Source: Paraburkholderia aromaticivorans (lineage in GTDB: Bacteria > Pseudomonadota > Gammaproteobacteria > Burkholderiales > Burkholderiaceae). From it: a stretch of DNA of 64,000 bases. The notes beneath the pieces were generated by a model, which worked only from the letters and a program-made list of their open reading frames with translations, was not told the DNA's origin and ran no database searches. Shown here piece by piece: positions 1 to 8,597 of this stretch (position 1 is its first letter; the number at the start of each line of letters is the position of its first letter). The stretch spans positions 372,001-436,000 of the forward strand of contig NZ_CP051514.1 in NCBI RefSeq assembly GCF_012689525.1, in the 5' to 3' direction. Made by a program: the position numbers and the translations under genes.

Positions 1-940
1 TCGGCGGTTTCTTCCTGTTGAGAATGAATGCCGCGCGCCATTCATCGCGCTCGAACAGCAGCCCTGCATCCAGGTCCGGGCAAGTTCGACCCAGTCGCAT
101 CAACCGAGCGATGCGTCATGCCACCACCATGAACAGCGCCAAGGCACGCTCAAGCCGTGCCATCGATGCGAGTTGCAATGCCTCGACCCGACAGCCGTTC
201 TTGAGCACATGAAAAAATAGTTCAACCTCCCAACGCGCGCGGTACCATCAATAAGCTGCACCGCTGCATCAAGGCCGTCCACCTCGCGATTACTCAGCAG
301 TCGCCATTCAATCGGCTTGACGCCTGCCGGCGGGTCGACTTCCCGAGCGACGATGCAAGTGGCGCTCACCACGCCGCCTGCAGCATCAGGCAACGCGACA
401 CGCTGCGCCCACACCTGCTGCCGTACCGCACGCGCAGGCTGAGCCTGACGGGCGGCCAGTGTAAAGTGAATCCTGCCCACTGGTTCACCCGCAGTCACTT
501 TGTCCCACAGCTTGCCGCCGCCAGGCAAGGTGCGATTGTGCTGCGAGCGCAGTAACCAATCCGCCGGGTGGCCCAACTCCTTTGCTTTGACCATCAGCGC
601 CATGATGTCCGATTCCCGGTCAGCCACATAGACCCGTCGCGTGGCAGGCAGTGCGGCCGCCTGTTCGGCAACCCGCTCATATCCGTCGGTCCAGCGGGTA
701 CTCATCCTTGATGCCGGGGCGCACGCCATCCGCACCCTTCGGCTCGCGCGCCCACATGTAGGCGTCAAGCACGCCCAGCGGTTTGCGCGATGGCGTTACA
801 GCGTAATTCGGGTGCAGATACAGCCCGCGTTGCGCTTCATACGACAGCGAACCCAAGCCTGTGATGGTCTGGCCGTTAAAGTCCAGCTCCGTGGCGTCCT
901 GCATGCATAACATTACTTCACCAATGTGCGCGTGAAGCAC
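1..940 (-). pseudogene. IS4-family (Tn5-like) transposase, frameshifted, cut by window start
   Basis: Reading down from about 940, the product shows QDATELDF (first catalytic Asp region), PLGVLDAYMWAREPK, then after a frameshift near 705 VYVADRESDIMALM (second Asp region) and WLLRSQHNR. These are hallmarks of the IS4/IS50 group of DDE transposases. A second frameshift near 245 breaks the stretch that should read as the RWEVELFFHVLKNGC-type block with the catalytic Glu. Recognisable coding continues to base 1, so the C-terminus lies outside the window. Two frame disruptions make it non-functional. It faces away from a different IS4-type fragment that begins at 1058, so this is probably a collision of two IS remnants. 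I am sure of the family but not of the subgroup. Confidence 0.8.
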
Positions 941-1057
941 CGTCCTTCAGGGCTCAGGATTCCCCACATCTTCGTGAGCGAAGTAATGAATGGCCGCTTG
1001 TAAACAGTCGGTGTTGATGCTAACTCTGGCGCATTCTGTTCGCAACGGTAGTCGGGA

Positions 1058-2020
1058 TTGGTCGACGAGAACGAGACGGATGACTGGGCAAGTGCCGAAT
1101 TTGGCGAGGCGAATCTGGGTGATGCACGCCTGGCACAGCGTCTTGTTGCGCTGGCTCGCCGACTCGCGTGCAGTCCGCAAGGTTCGTTTCCACAATCACT
1201 CAAGCCAGCCGAACTGAAGGCAGCCTACCGTTTCTTCGATAATACGCAGGTCGACAAGGACGGCATCCTCGCGCCCCATATTGCGCAAACGCTCGATCGC
1301 ATGAGGCAGGTGCCGATCGTGTTGGCGGTTCAGGACACAACGGAGTTCAACCTGTCGCATCTGCACGCGACTGAGGGCTTGGGTCGCGGCACCGGCAACA
1401 ATGAGCAAGGCTTCATGATGCACAGCCTGCTGGCAGTCCCGCCCGAGGGCTTGCCGTTAGGCGTGCTGGGGATGAAGACCTGGGTGCGCCCCGAAGAGAA
1501 GTTTGGCAAGCGGGCCCCTGCGGTCACGCACCCGATCGAACTGAAGGAAAGCACCAAATGGCTTGAAGGAATCGAACATCTCGCGGCACTCAAGGTACGT
1601 TGTGCACAGACGCGGTTTGTCTGCATTGGAGACCGCGAGAGCGACCTTTACGAACTGTTTTCCGCCGAACGCCCCGCCGGAGTGGATTGGTTGATCCGCG
1701 CGGTACACAACCGCGCGGCGCGTCATCCGCAAGGCTACCTTTGGGAAGCTGTTCTGGCCACCACGCCCCGTGGCAATACTGAACTGCGGGCACCACAGCC
1801 AGAGGCAAAGTTCCTCAGCGTACAGCGCGGCTGACGTTGCGTTGTGCGAGCGTGCGACTGCGCTCTCCGAGGGCGCGCGCAAGCCGCCGCAGCTTGCCTG
1901 AGGTCGACGTCTTTGCAATTCACGCCATTGAGAATAATCCCCCGCATGGCGTTGAGCCGCTTGAATGGATCCTGCTGAGTTCGGTGCCCACGACCTCGCT
2001 TGATCTAGCTTTTTTCGATA
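1058..2020 (+). pseudogene. IS4-family transposase remnant (second type)
   Basis: The N-terminal part reads DWASAEFGEANLGDARL and PAELKAAYRFFDNTQVD, the usual opening of Tn5-like IS4 transposases. VLAVQDTTEFNLSHL, PLGVLGMKTWVRPEEK and CIGDRESDLYELF then give the first two catalytic Asp blocks. The frame is lost at a TGA ending at 1834. Homology resumes in another frame from about 1837 (VEPLEWILLSSVPTTS) and stops near 2010, before the catalytic Glu block. It differs clearly in sequence from the minus-strand IS4 remnant at 1-940, so the two are not arms of one element. Non-functional. Confidence 0.8.
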
Positions 2021-2331
2021 AATGCACACGCCGGTCAACACCGGTTGAGGTAGCTTTGCCGCCTTTTCAATGCGCTTTTCGCGCAGTGGCGCGCTGAGCT
2101 GACGCCTGAGGCTTCAGTGTCACGCTCGCTAAACCCGACGGCGTCGCAGCATCGAATGGCACTCCCGTGAGACAATCGGCGCCGCAGACTTCGGCGCAGC
2201 CGGTCAGATCGCCCGGAATTCGCTATGGTTGCAGTCCGAACGCTATCCTTTCAATACCCCGAATACCTGCCGGTTTGCCGCGCGCCGAAGTGCCCGCATT
2301 GTATCCAATGACTGTGAATGATGAAGTTTGT

Positions 2332-4611
2332 ATGTGGTCCGTGACGAAAGTATTCATATCCTCAGAAAATCTGCGACAACCACTGATTCATTCAACGAGA
2401 GAGCATCGACGCTTACGGTGCCTGCTTTGCGGTGCGGTAAGTGTCATTGCCCTATGCCTGGCCCGGCAGTCATGGGCGTCGGGGGCAGAGGCCGTCACAG
2501 CTCCGCTGCCACCGGAGGCCCATGTTGACCGCGACAATGAGCTAGACACGGACCGCCTTCCGCCGGTCGTCGTGACAGCGGAAAAGAAGCCCGAACTGGA
2601 GCAGAAGACGCCAGTGGCCATGAGCGTGTATGGCGGGGTCAGGCTTGAAGGTCTCGGTGTGAGCGACCTCAAGTCCCTGAGTACAATTGCACCGGACGTG
2701 AACTTCGCACAGGTGCAGACGGTGGTGCCGGTCATCACGATCCGCGGCATTTCGAGCCGCGACGTGACCGAGGTCGGCGATCCCGCAGTGGTGGTAGCGA
2801 CCGACGGCACTTCAGTCAATCGTCCGTACGCGCTGGGCGGAACGCTCTACGACCTCGAAGGCATCGCCGTGTTGCGCGGACCGCAGAACACGCTTTATGG
2901 GCGCAATGCCAACGGCGGCCTGATTAACATTGTCACGGCGAAGCCTGCGAAGGACATGGAAGGTAGCGCGTCGGTTGACCTCGGCAATTACGACACCCGC
3001 AATCTCGCAGCAATGTTGAATGTTCCGGTGAACGATGTCGTGCAGTTCCGAGTCGCAGCGATCTCGCGTCGCCACGACGGGTATCTGAACAACGCGCCTC
3101 AGTCCGATGGCGACGATGAAGACACGAGTTCTGGCCGCCTCTCCGTTGCCGTGGAGCCGTCCCGGGATTTCCACGTGCTGTTCACCGTGCAGCAGACCAC
3201 GATAAAGGGCGTTGGTCCGGTGTCGCTCGACATCCCGTACGTCTATAACGCCGACGGCAGCGTGTCGCACGACAAACCGCCGTTTCCTGACGATCCGCGC
3301 ACGTTTACGTACGCTACGCCACAGTCGTTAAATATCTCCGACACGCTCGCACGGTGGAGCTTCACCTACGACCTGCCCGCAGTTGAGTTAAGTTACACAG
3401 GAGGGTACGACAGCCTCGCCTACCACCACGCTGGTGACAGCAGTGCGAGCCCGAGCGCACCTGTGTCGTATCAGCAGAATGAATATCCGAAAACGCAGAA
3501 TCACGAATTGCGGGTGGCATCCCGCGGCGACACGCGCTGGTCGTGGCAGGTGGGCGCGTCGTACTTTGAGGAGTCGTCGTCGCTCTACAGTGCGAACGTC
3601 GCGCCATTCACGGGCGGCATGTATCTGCCAACGCTAGCATTCGCCTACGACTTGCATACAGCGTCAACCGCCGCGTTCGGGCAGACAACGTTTAAGCTCA
3701 CGGATAAGATCAAGATGACGGTCGGCCTTCGAATGACGCGGGACGAAAAGAGCCGCGTTGGCGAGTACTTTTTCGCGAATTCAAGCGCGGAGCCGCTGAC
3801 CTACACGCATGTGCCGCAGGACAACTTCGGCTCGTGGTCGAAGCCGACGGTGCATCTTGCGGCACAATGGTCGCCGAACTCTGCGGTGATGACCTATATG
3901 CGATTCGACACCGGCTACAAGGCGGGCGGGTTTTCATCAGCGGGGCCGTACGCACCCGAAACGGTCAAGGGCGTTGAGCTGGGCGCGAAGACGCGCTGGC
4001 TCAACGAACGGCTGCAAATCAATGTCAGCGCGTTTGATTACGACTACAGCGGCCAGCAGATTTCGCAGTCGGTGCCGTTTGCAAACGGGCGAGTCGGCAC
4101 GAAGATCGTCAATGCCGGACGCACGCATATTTATGGCGCAGATACTGACGTGCTGGCGCTGATCGAGCCGATCGGCAAGATCAATCTTTCGGTAGCCTGG
4201 CTGCACGCCCGCTTCACAGATTTCCTTGTGGAAGGTGATGGAGGGCAGAATGTGCAGCTCGCTGGCAATGCACCACCGCAAAGTCCAACATGGTCAGTCG
4301 GTCTCGGTATCGAGCACGCGTGGCCGGTGCCGTCCGGCCGCCTGATCGGACGGGTGGATGCAAAATTTCAAAGCGGCCAGCATTTCACGGTATTCAACTA
4401 CGGCGACGACTACGAAAAACCCCGCCTGAACGCTGACCTTTCGGCGACCTATATCCCGAACGGAGAGAACTTCGAGGTGCTTGCGTACGTGCGCAATGTC
4501 ACAAATACCCTCGCGTACACGGCAGCTGAAGAGTATTCATTCGATAGCTCCTATCGATATGCGTTTGCAGCGCCGCGGACGTTCGGCGTGAAGGTTACCT
4601 ACTATTGGTGA
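2332..4611 (+). CDS. TonB-dependent outer-membrane receptor
   Basis: A 759-residue protein if read from the ATG at 2332; an in-frame ATG at 2308 and earlier codons are possible, and no strong ribosome-binding site decides between them. A basic stretch and hydrophobic segment (CLLCGAVSVIALCLA) form a signal peptide. PPVVVTAEKK is a TonB box. The plug domain follows with ITIRGISSRD and VLRGPQNTLYGRNANGG, then a long beta-barrel ending in aromatic YYW, the expected outer-membrane terminus. Family knowledge: energy-dependent uptake of a siderophore, cobalamin or carbohydrate through TonB-ExbBD. The substrate cannot be read from the sequence. The only nearby regulator is a convergent GlxA-type gene. 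Upstream lies transposase debris, so the promoter region may be rearranged. Confidence 0.9.
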   Translation: MWSVTKVFISSENLRQPLIHSTREHRRLRCLLCGAVSVIALCLARQSWASGAEAVTAPLPPEAHVDRDNELDTDRLPPVVVTAEKKPELEQKTPVAMSVYGGVRLEGLGVSDLKSLSTIAPDVNFAQVQTVVPVITIRGISSRDVTEVGDPAVVVATDGTSVNRPYALGGTLYDLEGIAVLRGPQNTLYGRNANGGLINIVTAKPAKDMEGSASVDLGNYDTRNLAAMLNVPVNDVVQFRVAAISRRHDGYLNNAPQSDGDDEDTSSGRLSVAVEPSRDFHVLFTVQQTTIKGVGPVSLDIPYVYNADGSVSHDKPPFPDDPRTFTYATPQSLNISDTLARWSFTYDLPAVELSYTGGYDSLAYHHAGDSSASPSAPVSYQQNEYPKTQNHELRVASRGDTRWSWQVGASYFEESSSLYSANVAPFTGGMYLPTLAFAYDLHTASTAAFGQTTFKLTDKIKMTVGLRMTRDEKSRVGEYFFANSSAEPLTYTHVPQDNFGSWSKPTVHLAAQWSPNSAVMTYMRFDTGYKAGGFSSAGPYAPETVKGVELGAKTRWLNERLQINVSAFDYDYSGQQISQSVPFANGRVGTKIVNAGRTHIYGADTDVLALIEPIGKINLSVAWLHARFTDFLVEGDGGQNVQLAGNAPPQSPTWSVGLGIEHAWPVPSGRLIGRVDAKFQSGQHFTVFNYGDDYEKPRLNADLSATYIPNGENFEVLAYVRNVTNTLAYTAAEEYSFDSSYRYAFAAPRTFGVKVTYYW

Positions 4612-4911
4612 GCGAGCGTCATCGACGGCGATCAAGCTCATACCCGCATTCGATTTGCTCGCAAACATGGCTTTATTACATTGGAGAGCTGAAGCCCAAA
4701 AAACGATACATCAACTTACCTCCCGTTTCGGTCGATTGCGCGAATTCGCCAAACTCACCCGAACGCCGTCGACTGCCATCTGCGTAAATGTAAATTTCCC
4801 GCCTGCCGACATTTCGTCTCAAGCCAAGCAACTCGACAACGCCTCCTGACCAAACACAAGTCCTCTCGACTAAAGCTTCGCGAACACTTGACGCGACGTG
4901 ACCGTGTGTGG
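4612..4911. other. Intergenic region between convergent genes
   Basis: About 300 bases between the 3' ends of the receptor gene and the GlxA-type regulator. It is less GC-rich than its flanks. I see no convincing open frame, hairpin terminator or repeat. Confidence 0.4.
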
Positions 4912-5943
4912 TCATTCGCGAGCGGAGCGTCCTGAGTTCTGCATGTTCGGGTCAGGCATCCCGAACGCACCTCCTCGCGTATTCCGGTAATCGGTGGGTG
5001 TCGTTGCCAAATATTTCCTGAAGAGCTTGGCCAGTTGGCCACCGCTGTTGATACCGCAGTGCCGCGCGATCTTGTCGACCGGTAGACCCGATTCGACGAG
5101 CATCCGGCAGCTCATGTTCAGGCGTGCGCGAAGCAGATAGTCGGAGGGCGTCAGGCCGATTTCGTTCTTGAAGCGGCGTAGGAACGTGCGCTCGCTCATC
5201 GCGGCGACCTGTGCCGCGTCGTCGATAGAAATGGGGCGATCGGCGTTCGCTTCCAGCCAGCGTGCCGATGTCAAAATCTTCTCGGTGATCTGTGTCCCCG
5301 CGCTGGGCGTGCTGGACGAAGTGAACGGCGTGTGGTGCTGGGGCACGATCGAAGCGGCAACCTCCCGCGCCACATCGGACCCGAGATCCTCTTCCACGAT
5401 GCGCAGCGCCGTCGATACGGCGCCCGGCGCTTCTGTCAGCGACTGCGCTGGACGCGAGCCATATGCCTCGTTACCGCCGTAGAGCAGCGGACAGTAGCGA
5501 CTGGGAAGCCCCGCAGCCTCCAGAATCAGCCGGCCCTCCGCGATCGGATGCACAATCTCGCTGAACGGATGTCTGCGGCGCAGCCAGTTGCTCATGCGCT
5601 CGTCGCCGCATGCCTGCTGTACTTCAGCCCCGCCGGCAATGAACAACAGGTGCGTGTCGTTCGTACTTCGGTGCGACTGGACATCGTCGGTCCAGACAAA
5701 TACCGACGATGAGCTGGCGATACGTCCACCCGCGGCCGAAAGCAGCGAGACATCGTAGCGTGCGCGATCCGGTTGCTGCGAAGCAACAAGCGAGTTTGCC
5801 TTCTGGAAGACCTCGATGATTGCTGCGACCTTGGGCAGTGCAAATCCATTGAACAGCGCGACGTCGACGTGAGTCGTCGCGCTCACTTTCGTCGGCGTGG
5901 TAGTTTGCCGCGAGTAGCGCGGCAGCGCACGTGCCAGCTCCAT
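4912..5943 (-). CDS. GlxA-family transcriptional regulator (DJ-1/PfpI-like plus AraC HTH)
   Basis: 343 residues. The N-terminal 200 or so form a DJ-1/PfpI-like domain (HVDVALFNGFALPKVAAIIE, LLFIAGGAE). The C-terminal 100 form an AraC/XylS double helix-turn-helix, with AAQVAAMSERTFLRRFK as the first helix pair and PVDKIARHCGIN as the second, followed by LFRKYLATTPTDYR. A TGGGGA motif sits about 6 bases before the ATG and supports this start. Family members sense small metabolites, often with a degenerate amidotransferase active site, and activate neighbouring genes. A second regulator of the same architecture lies at 38700-39716. The target here is unknown; it faces the TonB receptor tail to tail, so direct co-transcription is excluded. 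Confidence 0.88.
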   Translation of the reverse strand: MELARALPRYSRQTTTPTKVSATTHVDVALFNGFALPKVAAIIEVFQKANSLVASQQPDRARYDVSLLSAAGGRIASSSSVFVWTDDVQSHRSTNDTHLLFIAGGAEVQQACGDERMSNWLRRRHPFSEIVHPIAEGRLILEAAGLPSRYCPLLYGGNEAYGSRPAQSLTEAPGAVSTALRIVEEDLGSDVAREVAASIVPQHHTPFTSSSTPSAGTQITEKILTSARWLEANADRPISIDDAAQVAAMSERTFLRRFKNEIGLTPSDYLLRARLNMSCRMLVESGLPVDKIARHCGINSGGQLAKLFRKYLATTPTDYRNTRGGAFGMPDPNMQNSGRSARE

Positions 5944-6221
5944 TTATTTTCCCCAGAATGTTTTGGTCCGCGAGGCCTTTTTCGAGGCTCTGTTGTTTTG
6001 TTACGGACGTGTGTTATTCAAATGACCGTGTCGTCAGTATCACGTGGTCGAATGAGCCAACGCATAGGAGGGCAATTTCGAACACGATAGATGTTGCTAA
6101 CGGTTTGTAAGTAGTCGTTCGGTCGTACGCGCAGTCGGACGGATTGTTCGCTAAGCGTCGACGTCCACATTTTCACCTGAGCAGTCGTTAGAAGCGGCGT
6201 TTGAATTCATGCAACTACGCT

Positions 6222-6740
6222 TCATGAACGAATGGAGCAGAGACGTTCCTGGAAACATGTCCAGTCGATTGCAAGCAGCGGAATCGTTTTGTCGCCTCGC
6301 GCGCGATATGAGAAAAATCGCATCCAGCCGTCAAGGAAAATACCCTGCCCTGGTTGAAGTACGCATGGCGGCCTCGCAATATGAGGCTGGTTTGTGCCTA
6401 CAATGTGTTCAGCAAGGTCATCAAGCAATTTGTTATTGCAGACCATATGCGAATTTGTGAGGTACCGCTCAACGGCATCTTCTACGAGGGAGGTGGATAG
6501 TTCAACATACGACGCGCCAACGTCATCCAGGACTGCCGCAGCAGCTGCGTCTGCCACCGCGTCTTCCGTCGTGCGTTTGAGCGCCACCATTCTTGCGTGT
6601 CGCGGAAGCTTTCCAAATGAGGTCTCGCTGCACCGCAGGGCGTCTTGAAACGTCGGATAACACGCTAGCCACTGACCTGCGACCCGACCGCCAATGCGTG
6701 TCGCAGCGACAAATATGTCGGCTGAGGCGGTGTTGTCCAT
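6222..6740 (-). CDS. Hypothetical protein with a possible ParB-like segment
   Basis: 172 residues starting at an ATG preceded by GAGAG about ten bases upstream. I do not recognise the family with certainty. The C-terminal part contains FLDGWMRFFSYRARG followed by IPLLAID, which resembles the (I/L)DGxHRxxAxxxxG...IPV pattern of ParB/sulfiredoxin-type nucleotide-binding folds. The N-terminal half is Ala-rich and helical. No signal peptide or membrane segment is visible. It stands alone, with about 280 bases to the GlxA gene and 420 to the next gene. If it is ParB-like it would be a short orphan without a ParA partner. Confidence 0.5.
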   Translation of the reverse strand: MDNTASADIFVAATRIGGRVAGQWLACYPTFQDALRCSETSFGKLPRHARMVALKRTTEDAVADAAAAAVLDDVGASYVELSTSLVEDAVERYLTNSHMVCNNKLLDDLAEHIVGTNQPHIARPPCVLQPGQGIFLDGWMRFFSYRARGDKTIPLLAIDWTCFQERLCSIRS

Positions 6741-7159
6741 TGTGTAAGTTCTCTCAGGTTCTTGTTATAAAAAGTATAACGATATGGCCGAGAGCTTGCA
6801 AGACATGCGTGCGCGCACATAGGTTTTTGCTGCGGCGATACTTGAGTTATCGGATGCATACGCAATGCACCGACTGCACGTGGCGCCCTTGACGAGGGTA
6901 GTCGCTATACGACCGTGGCGCTCGTGGAGTATTCACTATCGCAGCGCACGGGACCCTACGGCGCCGTCGATGCAACAACGTGAGAGGGCGGCGACTGTTG
7001 AATTACCGGGACGGAGTTATTAGACGGGCTTCGCAACGGAGCTGCGCGGATTGTTTTGACTAACGGTCCGGATCAGCGTGCATGCGGTGTTCGGGCTTGG
7101 TGCGGTATGAGGGGACTGTCGGTGTGCGATTTACCGGGGCCTTTTAGAGGAATAGGGCG
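6741..7159. other. Intergenic stretch, no gene seen
   Basis: About 420 bases holding only short, unconvincing frames. The first 50 bases must contain the promoter of the 172-residue minus-strand gene; an AT-rich run near 6765-6785 is the only candidate. No terminator or repeat was recognised. Confidence 0.35.
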
Positions 7160-7507
7160 CTAGGTGTTCCTTGCGGCCTTCACGAGACACTCGGACAGTT
7201 TGTCGAAATGGCGCAGGGCTGCTTGCGTGAGCTCGATCTGTTTTCGCCGTGCGTCCTCGGTGTCAGTCAGCATGATCCAGCCCTTATCGCGCATGGACGT
7301 AATGCGAGCATGCAAAGTGGCGGGCGAGCCGAGTTCGCTTACCGCCATGAGGTCTCTGACGGATAGCCGCCGCTTGGTTTGCGCAGCGCGGGCAACGAAT
7401 TCCAGAATGCGTTCTTCCAGCGGGTCGAGCGAGGGCAGCGAAGGCAGGCCGCGTAGCGCTTCGGCCAGTTGCAGAAACCGGAGGTAGAGGTCGGCAGGGC
7501 GCGTCAT
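7160..7507 (-). CDS. Small winged-helix (MarR-like) regulator
   Basis: 115 residues. The central region LEERILEFVARAAQ, LSVRDLMAVSELGSPATLHARI and MRDKGWIMLTDTEDARRKQIELT fits a MarR-type winged helix: helix 2, the recognition helix, and the wing with its D-x-R-x-K-x-I-x-L-T signature. There is no ligand or metal motif and no extra domain, so it is shorter than classical MarR proteins (about 140). It is transcribed divergently from a membrane protein gene with 93 bases between them, an arrangement usual for a regulator that controls its neighbour and itself. Target and effector are unknown. Confidence 0.75.
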   Translation of the reverse strand: MTRPADLYLRFLQLAEALRGLPSLPSLDPLEERILEFVARAAQTKRRLSVRDLMAVSELGSPATLHARITSMRDKGWIMLTDTEDARRKQIELTQAALRHFDKLSECLVKAARNT

Positions 7508-7600
7508 CGTTTACGCTCAAATACAGGGTCGGTCGCACGTCGACCACGGGTAGGCTATGATGCTACGCACTCGATCCGGGCCGATTCCCATTCTACCTCG

Positions 7601-8155
7601 ATGTCTAGCTTACGTTTGCATTTCTGGTCGGTGATCGCCACCGCTTTCGTTTTCATGCTGTCGCTGTGGATCAATCAGGAGATCTTCACGCACACTGAGT
7701 TCGTGCGCGGTGTGAACTGGATTTACTTGCCATCCGGCGTTCGGCTTTTGAGCACACTGCTGTTAGGCGGCGATGGTGCAATCGGCCTGCTCATTGCAAG
7801 CTGGCTGGTTGACTTCTTTTACTTCTTTCCGCACGACCCTGTTCGCTCATTTGCGGGTGGGATCATTGCGACTGCGGCGCCATATGCGGTCTACCGGCTT
7901 GCGCTGGAGCGCTACAAACTACGTGCTTCTCTGTCGAATCTCACACCCACGCGGCTTCTCGTTCTTGCCTTCGCGTATTCAGTAGCGAATCCGCTTCTCC
8001 ATCACATCTGGTTCGCTCTGCAAGGCGACACAGACAACATTGCCGAGCGCCTTTTTGCCATGTTCGTAGGCGACCTCGCGGGCGCGCTAATCATGCTCTA
8101 TACAATGAAAGGCATCCTGGCGCTATTAACGAAGGCACGAGGCGCCGACGCGTAA
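7601..8155 (+). CDS. Integral membrane protein, MASE1-like
   Basis: 184 residues from the ATG at 7601; translation could only begin further upstream inside the divergent promoter region. Five or six hydrophobic segments are visible: residues about 8-25, 45-60, 65-80, 88-103, 118-135 and 150-172. The pattern WIYLPSGVRLLSTLLLG followed by GAIGLLIASWL resembles the MASE1 sensory membrane domain (P-x-G-x-R-L...G). MASE1 is usually fused to GGDEF or kinase domains, but here it stands alone. The divergent MarR-like gene is the likely regulator. Function is unknown; a stand-alone sensor or transporter-like role is only inference. Confidence 0.65.
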   Translation: MSSLRLHFWSVIATAFVFMLSLWINQEIFTHTEFVRGVNWIYLPSGVRLLSTLLLGGDGAIGLLIASWLVDFFYFFPHDPVRSFAGGIIATAAPYAVYRLALERYKLRASLSNLTPTRLLVLAFAYSVANPLLHHIWFALQGDTDNIAERLFAMFVGDLAGALIMLYTMKGILALLTKARGADA

Positions 8156-8456
8156 ATCGACCACGGAGACGACGAAGAGCCGCCGGGCAAACGCCGTCTG
8201 CGGGACTAATCTTGAAGATTGGCTAGCTAGCCACCAACAGTCCCTAGGCCCGATCGACTTGCGCGCGATAGCTAACCGGTCGGATCGGACGCCGTATCTC
8301 GCTTCAACTGATCCTCTTAAATTAATTGCTATAGAAATAATAACATGCAGAACGTAAGTCTGCAAAAGTTGGCTGCACGGCTGTGATTGTTTTTGCGTGG
8401 TGACTTATCCCCGATAGTCGAGAATCAGGCGCGGAAGGCGGCCATAGGCTGCGCTC
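8156..8456. other. Intergenic region before TnpB element 1
   Basis: About 300 bases with no open frame that I can support. It ends at the TTGA that abuts the left end of the TnpB element. A short AT-rich stretch lies at about 8315-8345. Confidence 0.35.
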
Positions 8457-8465
8457 TTGATCGGA

Positions 8466-8530
8466 ATGCGCGTCAAACCCCGGGGTTCAGCCTGGGGAAG
8501 GATAGCGCGGACGCCAACGGCGTCCTTCTG
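8466..8530 (+). repeat. Left-end hairpin region of TnpB element 1
   Basis: TGCGCGTCAA followed by a GC-rich hairpin, then GGGGAAGGATAGCGCGGACG. The same order occurs, inverted, at 28000-28068 and, direct, at 29817-29885. IS200/IS605 ends are subterminal hairpins rather than inverted repeats, which fits. Downstream, at about 8548-8571, TTCCCC/GGGGAA flank CTGGT/ACCAG to form a second near-perfect stem-loop just before tnpB. Confidence 0.65.
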
Positions 8531-8597
8531 TAGCCCGTAAACAACGTGGCACTTTCCCCCTGGTAAACCAGGGGAATCCGGTATAGGATTGCTCGCC

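Noticed and set aside
1..2020. One composite IS with inverted transposase arms
   Set aside because: The two IS4-type sequences differ too much to be arms of a single element, and both are truncated.
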